Source of the DNA: Jejubacter sp036620675
GTDB taxonomy: Bacteria > Pseudomonadota > Gammaproteobacteria > Enterobacterales > Enterobacteriaceae
DNA length: 64,000 nt
Assembly: GCA_036620675.1 (NCBI GenBank)
Contig: JAZHEE010000002.1
Strand: one strand, 5' to 3'
Numbering within the stretch: position 1 is the first letter of the stretch; every line of letters starts with the position of its first letter. The translations under genes were made by a program, and so were the position numbers. Positions 26,061 to 34,185 of this stretch are shown piece by piece. The notes beneath the pieces are model-generated. The model was not told where the DNA came from and did no database searches. It saw only the letters and a list, made by a program, of their open reading frames with translations.

Positions 26061-27554
26061 GTGAGTCTCAGAGAAAAAACCATCAGCGGCGCCAAATGGT
26101 CCGCCATCTCCACGGTGATTATTATCGGCCTGGGGCTGGTACAGATGACGGTTCTGGCGCGGATTATCGACAACCATCAGTTTGGTCTGTTGACGGTATC
26201 GCTGGTGATCATTGCCCTGGCGGATACCCTTTCCGACTTTGGGATCGCCAACTCGATTATCCAGCGTAAGGAGATTGGCAATCTCGAACTGACCACGCTC
26301 TACTGGCTCAACGTTGGGCTGGGGATTGTGGTGTGCATCAGCGTCTTTCTGTTGAGCGACTTTATCGCCGCCATGCTGCATAACCCGGATCTGGCGGCGC
26401 TGATTAAAACGCTCTCTTTCGCCTTTGTGCTGATCCCCCACGGTCAGCAGTTCCGGGCACTGATGCAAAAAGAGCTGGAGTTCAACAAGATAGGCGCTAT
26501 CGAAACGCTGTCGGTGCTGTGCGGTTTCTGCTTCACGGTTATCAGCGCGCATTTCTGGCCGCTGGCGCTGACCGCCATCCTGGGGTATCTGGTGAACACC
26601 GCGGTGCGCACTACGCTGTTTGGCTGGTTTGGCCGTAAGATCTATCGCCCGGGCTTGCGCTTCGCGATTTCGTCGGTCTCATCCAATCTGCGCTTCGGCG
26701 CCTGGCTGACCGCCGACAGCATCATCAACTACATCAACACCAATCTGTCGACCCTGGTGCTGGCGCGTATTCTTGGCGCTGCGGTAGCCGGTGGCTATCA
26801 GCTGGCCTGGAACGTGGCGGTAGTGCCGCCGATGAAGCTGAACCCGATTATTACCCGGGTGCTGTTTCCGGCCTTCGCCAAGATTCAGGACGATCTCGAT
26901 AAGCTGCGGGTTAACTTCTTTAAGCTGCTGTCGCTGGTTGGCATTATCAACTTCCCGGCGCTGCTGGGGCTGATGGTGGTGTCGAATAACTTCGTGCCGC
27001 TGGTGTTTGGCGACAAGTGGCACTTCATTATTCCGATTCTGCAACTGCTGTGCGTGGTGGGGCTGCTGCGCGCTATCGGCAACCCTATCGGGTCGCTACT
27101 GATGGCTAAGGCGCGGGTGGATATCAGCTTTAAGTTCAACGTGTTCAAAATTTTTCTGTTTATTCCGGCAATTATCCTCGGCGGCTGGCTGGGCGGCGCG
27201 CTCGGCGTCACCCTGGGCTTTCTGACGGTGCAGGTGATCAACACCATCCTGAGCTACTTCGTGATGATTAAGCCGGTGCTCGGCTCCAGCTATCGCGACT
27301 ACATCCTCAGCATCTGGCTGCCGTTCCGGCTGTCGATTCCGACCCTGGTCGTCAGCTACGGGCTGGGGCTGGCGTTGAAAGGGCAGATGGCGCTGGGGCC
27401 GCTGCTGGCGCTACAGATTATTGCCGGCGCGCTGGCCTTTGCCGCTGCGCTGATTCTGTCGCGCCACCCGCTGGTGGTGGATCTTAAGCGGCATCTGCCC
27501 TTTTTCCCCTCACTCCGCCCCTCTCCCCAGGGGGGAGAGGGAGAAAAGCCTTGA
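26061..27554 (+). CDS. wzxC: Colanic acid lipid-linked repeat flippase WzxC
   Basis: Translocates the undecaprenyl-linked colanic acid unit across the inner membrane. A MOP/PST-family protein of 497 residues (492 in E. coli) with about twelve membrane helices. The start is GTG at 26061 (MSLREKTISGAKW) after AAGGGG; another GTG at 26055 is less likely. The protein is normal through SRHPLVVDLKRHL. It then ends in a tail unlike the K-12 one (FFPSLRPSPQGGEGEKP), translated from the REP-like element at 27506-27544. Confidence 0.95.
   Translation: MSLREKTISGAKWSAISTVIIIGLGLVQMTVLARIIDNHQFGLLTVSLVIIALADTLSDFGIANSIIQRKEIGNLELTTLYWLNVGLGIVVCISVFLLSDFIAAMLHNPDLAALIKTLSFAFVLIPHGQQFRALMQKELEFNKIGAIETLSVLCGFCFTVISAHFWPLALTAILGYLVNTAVRTTLFGWFGRKIYRPGLRFAISSVSSNLRFGAWLTADSIINYINTNLSTLVLARILGAAVAGGYQLAWNVAVVPPMKLNPIITRVLFPAFAKIQDDLDKLRVNFFKLLSLVGIINFPALLGLMVVSNNFVPLVFGDKWHFIIPILQLLCVVGLLRAIGNPIGSLLMAKARVDISFKFNVFKIFLFIPAIILGGWLGGALGVTLGFLTVQVINTILSYFVMIKPVLGSSYRDYILSIWLPFRLSIPTLVVSYGLGLALKGQMALGPLLALQIIAGALAFAAALILSRHPLVVDLKRHLPFFPSLRPSPQGGEGEKP
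27506..27544 (+). repeat. REP-like element inside the wzxC 3' end
   Basis: CCCCTCACTCCGCCCCTCTC followed by CCCAGGGGGGAGAGGGAG. It has the same core and orientation as 5993-6037, and is read in frame as the last codons of wzxC. Its inverse partner is at 27590-27624. Confidence 0.85.
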
Positions 27555-27589
27555 GGGGACGATTGTTGTTACAAGTTTACGCCGACCAA

Positions 27590-27624
27590 CTCCCTCTCCC
27601 TTTGGGAGAGGGTTGGGGTGAGGG
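27590..27624 (-). repeat. REP-like element ahead of wcaK
   Basis: CCCTCTCCC, TTT loop, GGGAGAGGG, then TTGGGGTGAGGG. It is the inverted partner of 27506-27544, so the wzxC/wcaK junction carries a head-to-head pair about 45 bases apart. Confidence 0.85.
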
Positions 27625-27654
27625 CATCAGTTGAAGAACCTGTTTAGAGGTCAT

Positions 27655-28935
27655 ATGAAAATTTTGATTCTGGGCAACCACACCTGCGGCAACCGCGGCG
27701 ATGGAGCCATTTTGCGCGGCCTGATTGACGCGATGAATCAGCTTGCTCCCGAAGCGGAGATTGAGGTGATGAGCCGTTTTCCAACCAGTTCGACCTGGCT
27801 GCTGGGGCGGAAAGTGCTGGGCGACCCGCTGTTTGAACAGCGCCGCCGTCTGAATAACGCCGCAGGCCTGATGGGCCGGGTGAAAAAAGTGCTGCGTCGC
27901 CGCTATCAGCACCAGGTGCTGCTGGCGAAGGTGACCGAAAGCGGGCGGCTGCGCAATATCTCGCTGCCGGAAGGCTTTACCAATTTCACAGCGCAGCTCA
28001 CACAGTATGACGCCATTATTCAGGTGGGCGGTTCGTTCTTTGTTGATCTTTATGGCGCGCCGCAGTTTGAGCACGCGCTGTGCAGCTTTATGGCCCACAA
28101 GCCGGTGTTTATGGTGGGTCACAGCGTTGGGCCATTCCAGGATCCGCAATTTAACCAACTGGCGAACTATGTATTCGGCCGCTGCGAAGCCCTGATTCTG
28201 CGCGAGCGGGTCAGTCTGGAGATGATGCAGAAAAGCCAGATCGACACCAGCAAAGTGGAGCAGGGGGTGGATACTGCCTGGCTGGTGGCCCATCACGACG
28301 ACGATTTTGTCGCCAGTTATGCGGTACAGCACTGGCTGGATAAAGCCCGGAGCGACAAGACCGTCGCTATTACCCTGCGTGAACTGTCGCCCTTCGATAA
28401 ACGGCTGGGCACCACTCAGCAGGCCTATGAGCAGGCGTTCGCCGGTGTGGTGAATCGAATCATCGACCAGGGTTACCAGGTGCTGGCGCTTTCCACCTGT
28501 ACCGGTATCGACAGCTACAACAAGGATGACCGGATGGTGGCCCTGAAGCTGGCCCAGCTTATCGAGAAGCCCGATCGCTTCCACGTGGTGATGGATGAAC
28601 TCAATGACCTGGAAATGGGTAAAATTCTGGGCGCCTGCGACCTGACCGTGGGCACCCGTCTGCACTCCGCCATTATTTCGATGAACTTTAATACGCCAGC
28701 TATCGCGCTTAACTATGAGCACAAGTCGGCCGGGATTATGCAGCAGTTGGGGATGCCGGAGATGGCGGTGGATATCCGTCATCTGCTGGATGGCTCCCTG
28801 CAGGGCATGGTGGCCGATACTCTGGGTCAGTTGCCCGCGATAAATGAAAAACTGACCCGTGCCGTGGAGCGCGAGCGTGAAGAGGGCATCAGGATGGTGG
28901 CCTCGGTGCTGGCGCGTATCCAGGAGGCGAAATGA
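27655..28935 (+). CDS. wcaK: Colanic acid pyruvyltransferase WcaK
   Basis: A polysaccharide pyruvyltransferase-family protein (CsaB-like) of 426 residues, as in E. coli. It is thought to add the pyruvate ketal to the terminal galactose of the colanic acid repeat from phosphoenolpyruvate. The N-terminal nucleotide-binding-like start is LGNHTCGNRGDGAI. VGGSFFVDLYG and the C-terminal GTRLHSAIISMNF, typical of the family, are intact. The ATG at 27655 follows GAGG by 4 bases. It overlaps wcaL by four bases. Confidence 0.95.
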   Translation: MKILILGNHTCGNRGDGAILRGLIDAMNQLAPEAEIEVMSRFPTSSTWLLGRKVLGDPLFEQRRRLNNAAGLMGRVKKVLRRRYQHQVLLAKVTESGRLRNISLPEGFTNFTAQLTQYDAIIQVGGSFFVDLYGAPQFEHALCSFMAHKPVFMVGHSVGPFQDPQFNQLANYVFGRCEALILRERVSLEMMQKSQIDTSKVEQGVDTAWLVAHHDDDFVASYAVQHWLDKARSDKTVAITLRELSPFDKRLGTTQQAYEQAFAGVVNRIIDQGYQVLALSTCTGIDSYNKDDRMVALKLAQLIEKPDRFHVVMDELNDLEMGKILGACDLTVGTRLHSAIISMNFNTPAIALNYEHKSAGIMQQLGMPEMAVDIRHLLDGSLQGMVADTLGQLPAINEKLTRAVEREREEGIRMVASVLARIQEAK

Positions 28936-30152
28936 AGGTCAGTTTCTTCCTGCTGAGATTCCCGGTGGCATCGGAAACCTTCGTGCTTAACCAGATAGCC
29001 GCGTTCATCGATATGGGCTACGAGGTGGAGATTGTCGCCATTCATAAGGGGGATATGACCAACACCCACGCGGTGTTCGACCACTACCGGCTGGGGGAAA
29101 AGACCACCTGGCTTTTGGATGAACCCAACGGCAAGCTGGCGAAACTGAAGAGCCGGGCGCTGAATACCCTGCGCGGCGCCGGGCGCCTGAGTACCTGGCG
29201 GGCGCTGAACTTCGCCCGCTATGGTGATGAAGCGCGCAATATGATCCTCTCTGCCATTTGCGGGCGTCAGTCGTCGACTCTGGCGGCCGATGTCTTTATC
29301 GCCCACTTCGGGCCGGCGGGCGTAACCGCTGCTAAGCTGCGGGAGCTGGGGCTGCTGCGCGGCAAAATCGCCACCGTGTTCCACGGCGTGGATGTGTCGC
29401 ACCGCGAGATACTCAATCATTACACCCCGGAATATCAACAGCTGTTTAATCGCGGCGATCTGATGCTGCCGATAAGCGACTTATGGGCCAGTCGCCTGCA
29501 GCAGATGGGCTGCCCGGCCCAGAAGATTGCGGTCTCCAGGATGGGGGTGAATATGGAGAAATTCAGCCTGCGCCCCCTGAAAACGCCGGGGCAACCGCTG
29601 AAGATGATCTCGGTTGCGCGCCTGACCGAGAAAAAAGGGCTGCATGTGGCGATTGAGGCCTGCCGCCTGTTACGCGAGCGCGGCGTTGATTTTCGCTACC
29701 ATATTCTGGGCATCGGCCCCTGGGAACGACGGCTGCGCACCATGATCGAACAGTTCCAGCTGGAGGATGTCGTGATGATGCCGGGCTTTAAGCCCAATCA
29801 CGAAGTGAAAGCGATGCTCGACGAGGCCGATCTGTTCCTGCTGCCATCGGTGACCGGTGCCGATGGCGATATGGAAGGCATTCCGGTGGCGCTGATGGAA
29901 GCCATGGCGGTGGGGATTCCGGTGGTTTCCACGCAGCACAGCGGGATTCCCGAGCTGATTGAGGCTAATCGTTCCGGCTGGCTGGTGCCGGAATATGACG
30001 CCAGCGCGCTGGCTGACCGGCTGGCGCAGTTTGCCGATGTGGAACCGCAGGAGCTGGGCGCTATGCTCAGGCGCGCCCGGGAGAAGGTTGAAAACGAATT
30101 TAACCAGCAGCGTATCTACCGCCAGCTGGCAGATTTGCTACAGACGCTGTAA
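28932..30152 (+). CDS. wcaL: Colanic acid galactosyltransferase-type WcaL (GT4)
   Basis: A GT4 glycosyltransferase of 406 residues, as in E. coli. The N-terminal acceptor domain starts FFLLRFPVASETFV, and the C-terminal donor-binding domain has EGIPVALMEAMAVGIPVVST with the conserved EX7E. VARLTEKKGLHVAI marks the inter-domain segment. The specific linkage formed is not readable from sequence; in K-12 it is assigned to late steps of repeat assembly. Start fixed by ATGA overlap with wcaK; wcaM follows after 14 bases. Confidence 0.95.
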   Translation: MKVSFFLLRFPVASETFVLNQIAAFIDMGYEVEIVAIHKGDMTNTHAVFDHYRLGEKTTWLLDEPNGKLAKLKSRALNTLRGAGRLSTWRALNFARYGDEARNMILSAICGRQSSTLAADVFIAHFGPAGVTAAKLRELGLLRGKIATVFHGVDVSHREILNHYTPEYQQLFNRGDLMLPISDLWASRLQQMGCPAQKIAVSRMGVNMEKFSLRPLKTPGQPLKMISVARLTEKKGLHVAIEACRLLRERGVDFRYHILGIGPWERRLRTMIEQFQLEDVVMMPGFKPNHEVKAMLDEADLFLLPSVTGADGDMEGIPVALMEAMAVGIPVVSTQHSGIPELIEANRSGWLVPEYDASALADRLAQFADVEPQELGAMLRRAREKVENEFNQQRIYRQLADLLQTL

Positions 30153-30166
30153 ACCGATGAGGATTT

Positions 30167-31609
30167 ATGCACCGTAAAGCTGACCAGAATAATCCCCGCT
30201 TTTCCATCACCCGCCGTAAACTGCTGCTGACCGGCTCGGCGCTGGCGGCGGCGCCGCTGTTTAACTCCCCGCTGGCGCGAGCCGTGGGGCGTAATGCCCA
30301 GGTGAATGTTAACGACTACTACCAGGGCGACTGGCCAGCCGCCTTTAAACAGGCCTTCCGGGAAGGGGAGGTGGTGGTGGTGCCGGCAAACGTTAAATGC
30401 GAAAACGTCAATGGCCACATTTTTATGCCGGCAGGTAAGACCCTGAAGGTCGTCGGTGCTATGAAGGGCAATGGTCGCGGACGCTTTGTGCTACGGGACG
30501 GCTGTAAGATAGTTGGCGAAGGCAAGGGACGGATGCACAATCTTTGCCTGGACGTGCGCGGCTCGAACTGTGAAATCCGCAATCTGGATATGAGCGGCCA
30601 CGGGCCGGTTGCGCAAATCTACATTGGCGGCAAGCATAAGCAGGCACCGGTGATAGAAAATCTGGTCATCGATAAGCTTCACGTCCATAACGCCAACTAT
30701 GCCATCCTGCGCCAGGGGGCCCGCAACCAGCTGAACGGCGTGCGCATTACCCACTGCCTGTTCCAGCGGCTGCAGGGAGATGCCATAGAGTGGAACGTGG
30801 CGCCCCACGACAGCAATATCCGTATCTCCGACCATGTGATCGAAGATATTAACTGTACCAACGGCAATATTCACTGGGGGATTGGCATCGGGCTTGCGGG
30901 AAAAACCTACGACAACCGCTACCCGGAAGAGACCAGCGTGAAGAACTTTGTCGTAGCTAATATCCGCGGCCGCAACTGCCGCCAGTTGGTGCATGTGGAA
31001 TGCGGCAAGCACTTCACCATTCGTAATATTAAGGCTGAAAACATCACTCCGGCCTTCAGCCGCAAGGCGGGCCTCGACAACGCGACCGTGGCGCTCTACG
31101 CCTGCGATAACTTTTCCATAGAGAATGTGGATATGGTCGACAGCGCGGGAATCCTGATTGGCTACGGCACCAAACGCGGTAAATACGTCGCCATCCCGCA
31201 GAACTTCCGTATCAACGATATCACTATGGATAACAGCAAACGCGACCTGCCGTGGAAGCTGCGCGGGATGGATATCTCCTGCGGTAACCCGGTCTCTTTC
31301 GTCTCGCTGACCAATATCAACCTGAAGCACGCCGGGCTTCGGGTGCACAACAGGCCCCAGCATCTGTTTATGCGCAATATCAGCATCGTCCAGCCTAAAA
31401 AAGACGGGCCGGCGCTGGAGCTCAACTTCGATCTGCGCAAAGACGTGCGTGGTCAGTTTATGGCCAAAAAAGATACGCTACTGTCGATGGCCAATATCGA
31501 CGCGGTAAACGAAGACGGGCAGAGTTCGGTAGACATTGACCATATCGATCACCAAAGCGTTAGCGCCAATAAACTAAATTTTGCGCTGCCGCGGGTGGAG
31601 AAGAAGTAA
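30167..31609 (+). CDS. wcaM: Colanic acid biosynthesis protein WcaM
   Basis: A 480-residue periplasmic beta-helix-type protein (464 in E. coli), last gene of the cps cluster. The N terminus has a twin-arginine-like signal: TRRKLLLTGSALAAA (residues ~18-32), a moderate hydrophobic stretch and an Ala-Arg-Ala cleavage-type end. This agrees with my recollection that E. coli WcaM is a Tat substrate. The rest is rich in short Asn/Ile/Asp repeats (RNLDMSGHG, VIENLVIDKLHVHN, ITNCLF-like) as in parallel beta-helix pectate-lyase-like folds. Catalytic activity is not established. It is followed by the galF promoter. Confidence 0.93.
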   Translation: MHRKADQNNPRFSITRRKLLLTGSALAAAPLFNSPLARAVGRNAQVNVNDYYQGDWPAAFKQAFREGEVVVVPANVKCENVNGHIFMPAGKTLKVVGAMKGNGRGRFVLRDGCKIVGEGKGRMHNLCLDVRGSNCEIRNLDMSGHGPVAQIYIGGKHKQAPVIENLVIDKLHVHNANYAILRQGARNQLNGVRITHCLFQRLQGDAIEWNVAPHDSNIRISDHVIEDINCTNGNIHWGIGIGLAGKTYDNRYPEETSVKNFVVANIRGRNCRQLVHVECGKHFTIRNIKAENITPAFSRKAGLDNATVALYACDNFSIENVDMVDSAGILIGYGTKRGKYVAIPQNFRINDITMDNSKRDLPWKLRGMDISCGNPVSFVSLTNINLKHAGLRVHNRPQHLFMRNISIVQPKKDGPALELNFDLRKDVRGQFMAKKDTLLSMANIDAVNEDGQSSVDIDHIDHQSVSANKLNFALPRVEKK

Positions 31610-31730
31610 TCTAAGTAATAAATCTACGAAAAATCTCATTTTTGTCAGGGGGATATACGGATTTTTACTATTTCTTATACCGGATATGCAGCGATAGAAT
31701 TGATCCCTATACCACGATGACGAAAACACA

Positions 31731-31759
31731 CTGGCATCAGTGCGTGAAAAGATTATAAT
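31731..31759 (+). promoter_or_regulatory. galF promoter
   Basis: CTGGCA (31731-31736), a 17-base spacer, then a perfect TATAAT (31754-31759), 30 bases ahead of the galF ATG with AAAGGTGG as ribosome site. The -35 matches TTGACA at four of six positions. Confidence 0.65.
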
Positions 31760-31788
31760 TCATCAACTATTTAAAGGTGGGACTGAAA

Positions 31789-32682
31789 ATGGTTAATTTG
31801 AAAGCGGTTATTCCGGTAGCCGGACTGGGAATGCATATGCTGCCCGCGACCAAGGCGATTCCAAAAGAGATGCTGCCTATCGTCGATAAGCCGATGATTC
31901 AGTACATTGTCGATGAAATAGTCGCTGCCGGTATCAAAGAGATCGTTCTGGTTACCCACTCTTCCAAGAACGCGGTAGAAAACCACTTCGATACCTCCTA
32001 CGAACTGGAGTCGCTGCTGGAGCAGCGCGTGAAGCGCCAGCTGCTGGCCGAGGTGCAGAACATCTGCCCGCCAGGTGTTACCATTATGAACGTGCGCCAG
32101 GCGGAACCACTGGGACTGGGGCATTCTATTCTGTGTGCCCGCCCGGCGGTTGGCGATAACCCCTTTGTTGTGGTGTTACCGGATATCGTACTGGACGACG
32201 CCAGCGCCGACCCGCTGCGCTACAATCTGGCGGCCATGGTTGCCAGATTCCAGGAGTATGGCCGCAGTCAGGTACTGGCGAAACGCATGCCGGGCGATCT
32301 GGCGGAATATTCCGTTATCACCACCGAACAGCCGCTGGAAAACGAAGCGGATATCAGCCGCATCGTCGACTTTATCGAGAAACCCGACGAGCCCCAGACC
32401 CTGAATTCCGATCTGATGGCGGTAGGGCGCTATGTGCTTTCCGCCGATATCTGGGCTGAACTGGAGCGCACCGAACCAGGTGCCTGGGGCCGTATTCAGT
32501 TGACCGACGCCATTGCCGCGCTAAACAAGAAGCAGCCGGTTGAAGCGATGCTGATGACGGGCGACAGCTACGACTGCGGTAAGAAAATGGGCTATATGCA
32601 GGCGTTTGTGCAGTATGGACTGCGCAACAATAAAGAAGGCCGGAAGTTCCGTGAAGGCATTGAGAAGTTACTGGCCGAATAA
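31789..32682 (+). CDS. galF: UTP-glucose-1-phosphate uridylyltransferase-like GalF
   Basis: A nucleotidyltransferase of 297 residues, as in E. coli, paralogous to GalU. GalF has little catalytic activity of its own and is thought to modulate UDP-glucose supply. It opens with AVIPVAGLGMHMLPATKAIPKEM: the Gly-Met-His-Met in place of GalU's Gly-Thr-Arg-Met is the hallmark of GalF and of its weak activity. FIEKPD binds sugar phosphate. I use the ATG at 31789 (MVNLK) after AAAGGTGG; an in-frame ATG 12 bases upstream lacks a site. It marks the left border of the O-antigen locus. Confidence 0.96.
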   Translation: MVNLKAVIPVAGLGMHMLPATKAIPKEMLPIVDKPMIQYIVDEIVAAGIKEIVLVTHSSKNAVENHFDTSYELESLLEQRVKRQLLAEVQNICPPGVTIMNVRQAEPLGLGHSILCARPAVGDNPFVVVLPDIVLDDASADPLRYNLAAMVARFQEYGRSQVLAKRMPGDLAEYSVITTEQPLENEADISRIVDFIEKPDEPQTLNSDLMAVGRYVLSADIWAELERTEPGAWGRIQLTDAIAALNKKQPVEAMLMTGDSYDCGKKMGYMQAFVQYGLRNNKEGRKFREGIEKLLAE

Positions 32683-32717
32683 CCGTCACCCCACGCGGTG
32701 GCTGTGATGGCCCAACT

Positions 32718-32770
32718 ACGGCAGTCTCAGGCGCTGGTTTACCACCGGCCCGGACTGCCGTTTTTATTTT
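32718..32770 (+). terminator. Rho-independent terminator after galF
   Basis: ACGGCAGTC (32718-32726) pairs with GACTGCCGT (32753-32761), and a TTTTATTTT run follows. A small inner hairpin (TGGT/ACCA) fills the loop. It separates galF from the O-antigen operon. Confidence 0.85.
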
Positions 32771-33111
32771 GTAGAATAAGGAAATTTTCTGATTAAAACA
32801 TCCTGGATCTGAGCGTAAACCGCTGACAGGATGTGTTGATCAGAGAGTTTAGGATAAGGGCGTCTGACGGTATGTCCGTACAGACTCACTTACAGGAAAA
32901 ACAGAGGGCATCGCTGCCGGTTGTGCAGGATACCTTGTAGACATATGCCGTCAGTGCACTGGTAGCTGTAGAGCCAGGGGCGGTAGCTTGTTTTGCTATT
33001 AATATGTCTCATATAAATTATATCCAGTAGTGAAAATTATCTGACAGATAATTACGACACTGTCTCATTTATTACATTCTTTAATACGTTGTGAGTTAAG
33101 AGAGAATAACT
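32771..33111 (+). promoter_or_regulatory. O-antigen operon leader region
   Basis: About 340 bases between the galF terminator and rmlB, with no credible gene. The JUMPstart lies at 32951-32990, so the operon promoter should be in 32771-32950, but no convincing -35/-10 pair was found. An inverted repeat ATCCTGGAT...  and the TCCTG/CAGGA pair around 32803-32832 are visible. The AT-rich stretch after ops leads into rmlB. Confidence 0.6.
32951..32990 (+). promoter_or_regulatory. JUMPstart with ops element ahead of the O-antigen operon
   Basis: TCAGTGCACTGGTAGCTGTA then GAGCCAGGGGCGGTAGCTTG, a near-perfect JUMPstart. The ops core GGCGGTAGCTTG is at 32979-32990. It implies RfaH-dependent antitermination of the O-antigen operon, by analogy with characterised enterobacterial rfb clusters. 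Confidence 0.95.
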
Positions 33112-34185
33112 GTGAAGATTCTTGTCACTGGTGGTGCGGGATTTATTGGATCTGCCGTAGTCCGGCATATTATTAAAAATACCCAGGATGAAGTGGTAAA
33201 CGTAGATAAACTGACCTATGCCGGTAACCTGGAATCCCTCTCGGACGTGGCTGATAGCGAACGTTACAGCTTTGAACAGGCAGATATTTGCGATAAAGCT
33301 GCTATGGCGCGTATTTTTGCACAGCACCAGCCGGATGCCGTGATGCACCTGGCGGCAGAAAGCCATGTGGATCGTTCCATTTCTGGCCCTGCTGACTTTA
33401 TTGAAACCAATATAGTGGGAACCTATACCCTGCTGGAGGCGGCTCGCGCTTACTGGTCATCATTGGATGAGGCGCGTAAATCTGCTTTCCGTTTCCATCA
33501 TATCTCTACCGATGAGGTTTATGGCGATCTTCTTCACCCGGATGAGTGGCAGGGGAAGGGAGAACTACCGCTATTTACTGAAACGACCGCCTATGCGCCC
33601 AGTAGCCCTTATTCGGCATCGAAGGCATCGAGCGATCATCTGGTGCGGGCGTGGTTGCGTACTTACGGCCTGCCGACCATTGTGACTAACTGTTCGAATA
33701 ACTATGGTCCATATCACTTCCCGGAGAAACTGATTCCGCTGGTGATCCTCAATGCGCTGGACGGTAAACCGTTACCGATCTATGGCAAGGGGGATCAGAT
33801 TCGCGACTGGCTATATGTAGAAGACCATGCTCGTGCACTCTATACCGTGGTCACTAAAGGGCAAATCGGCGAGACCTACAATATTGGTGGTCATAACGAG
33901 AAGAAAAACATTGAGGTGGTTCAGACTATCTGTGAACTGCTTGATGAGATAGTGCCTAAAGAGACTTCCTATCGCGAACAAATTACCTATGTGGCTGACA
34001 GACCAGGGCATGATCGTCGTTATGCGATTGACGCCGACAAAATCGGCCAGGAGCTAGGGTGGAAGCCGCAGGAGACCTTTGAGAGCGGGATTCGTAAGAC
34101 GGTGCAGTGGTATTTGTCTAATTTAAGGTGGTGTCAACGTGTTCTGGATGGAAGCTATCAACGTGAACGTTTGGGGTTAATATAA
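33112..34185 (+). CDS. rmlB: dTDP-glucose 4,6-dehydratase RmlB
   Basis: Converts dTDP-glucose to dTDP-4-keto-6-deoxyglucose. It has 357 residues. The NAD-binding loop GGAGFIGSA lies at residues 7-15, the Thr133-Asp134-Glu135 catalytic triad sits in STDEVYG, and Tyr167-x3-Lys171 in SPYSASK. The start is GTG at 33112 after AAGAGAGAATAAC. Its composition is intermediate to GC-rich, unlike rmlA behind it, suggesting the horizontally exchanged part begins near its 3' end. rmlC and rmlD are absent, so the product feeds an amino-deoxyhexose and not rhamnose. Stop and rmlA start overlap by one base. Confidence 0.96.
   Translation: MKILVTGGAGFIGSAVVRHIIKNTQDEVVNVDKLTYAGNLESLSDVADSERYSFEQADICDKAAMARIFAQHQPDAVMHLAAESHVDRSISGPADFIETNIVGTYTLLEAARAYWSSLDEARKSAFRFHHISTDEVYGDLLHPDEWQGKGELPLFTETTAYAPSSPYSASKASSDHLVRAWLRTYGLPTIVTNCSNNYGPYHFPEKLIPLVILNALDGKPLPIYGKGDQIRDWLYVEDHARALYTVVTKGQIGETYNIGGHNEKKNIEVVQTICELLDEIVPKETSYREQITYVADRPGHDRRYAIDADKIGQELGWKPQETFESGIRKTVQWYLSNLRWCQRVLDGSYQRERLGLI

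Noticed and set aside
25500..26552. 350-codon minus-strand frame spanning wcaJ and wzxC
   Set aside because: It crosses two conserved plus-strand genes and has no recognisable domain.
27577..28782. 401-codon minus-strand frame opposite wcaK
   Set aside because: wcaK matches its family along its full length; the antisense frame is rich in His and Gln, as typical for shadows, and even reads through the REP-like repeat.
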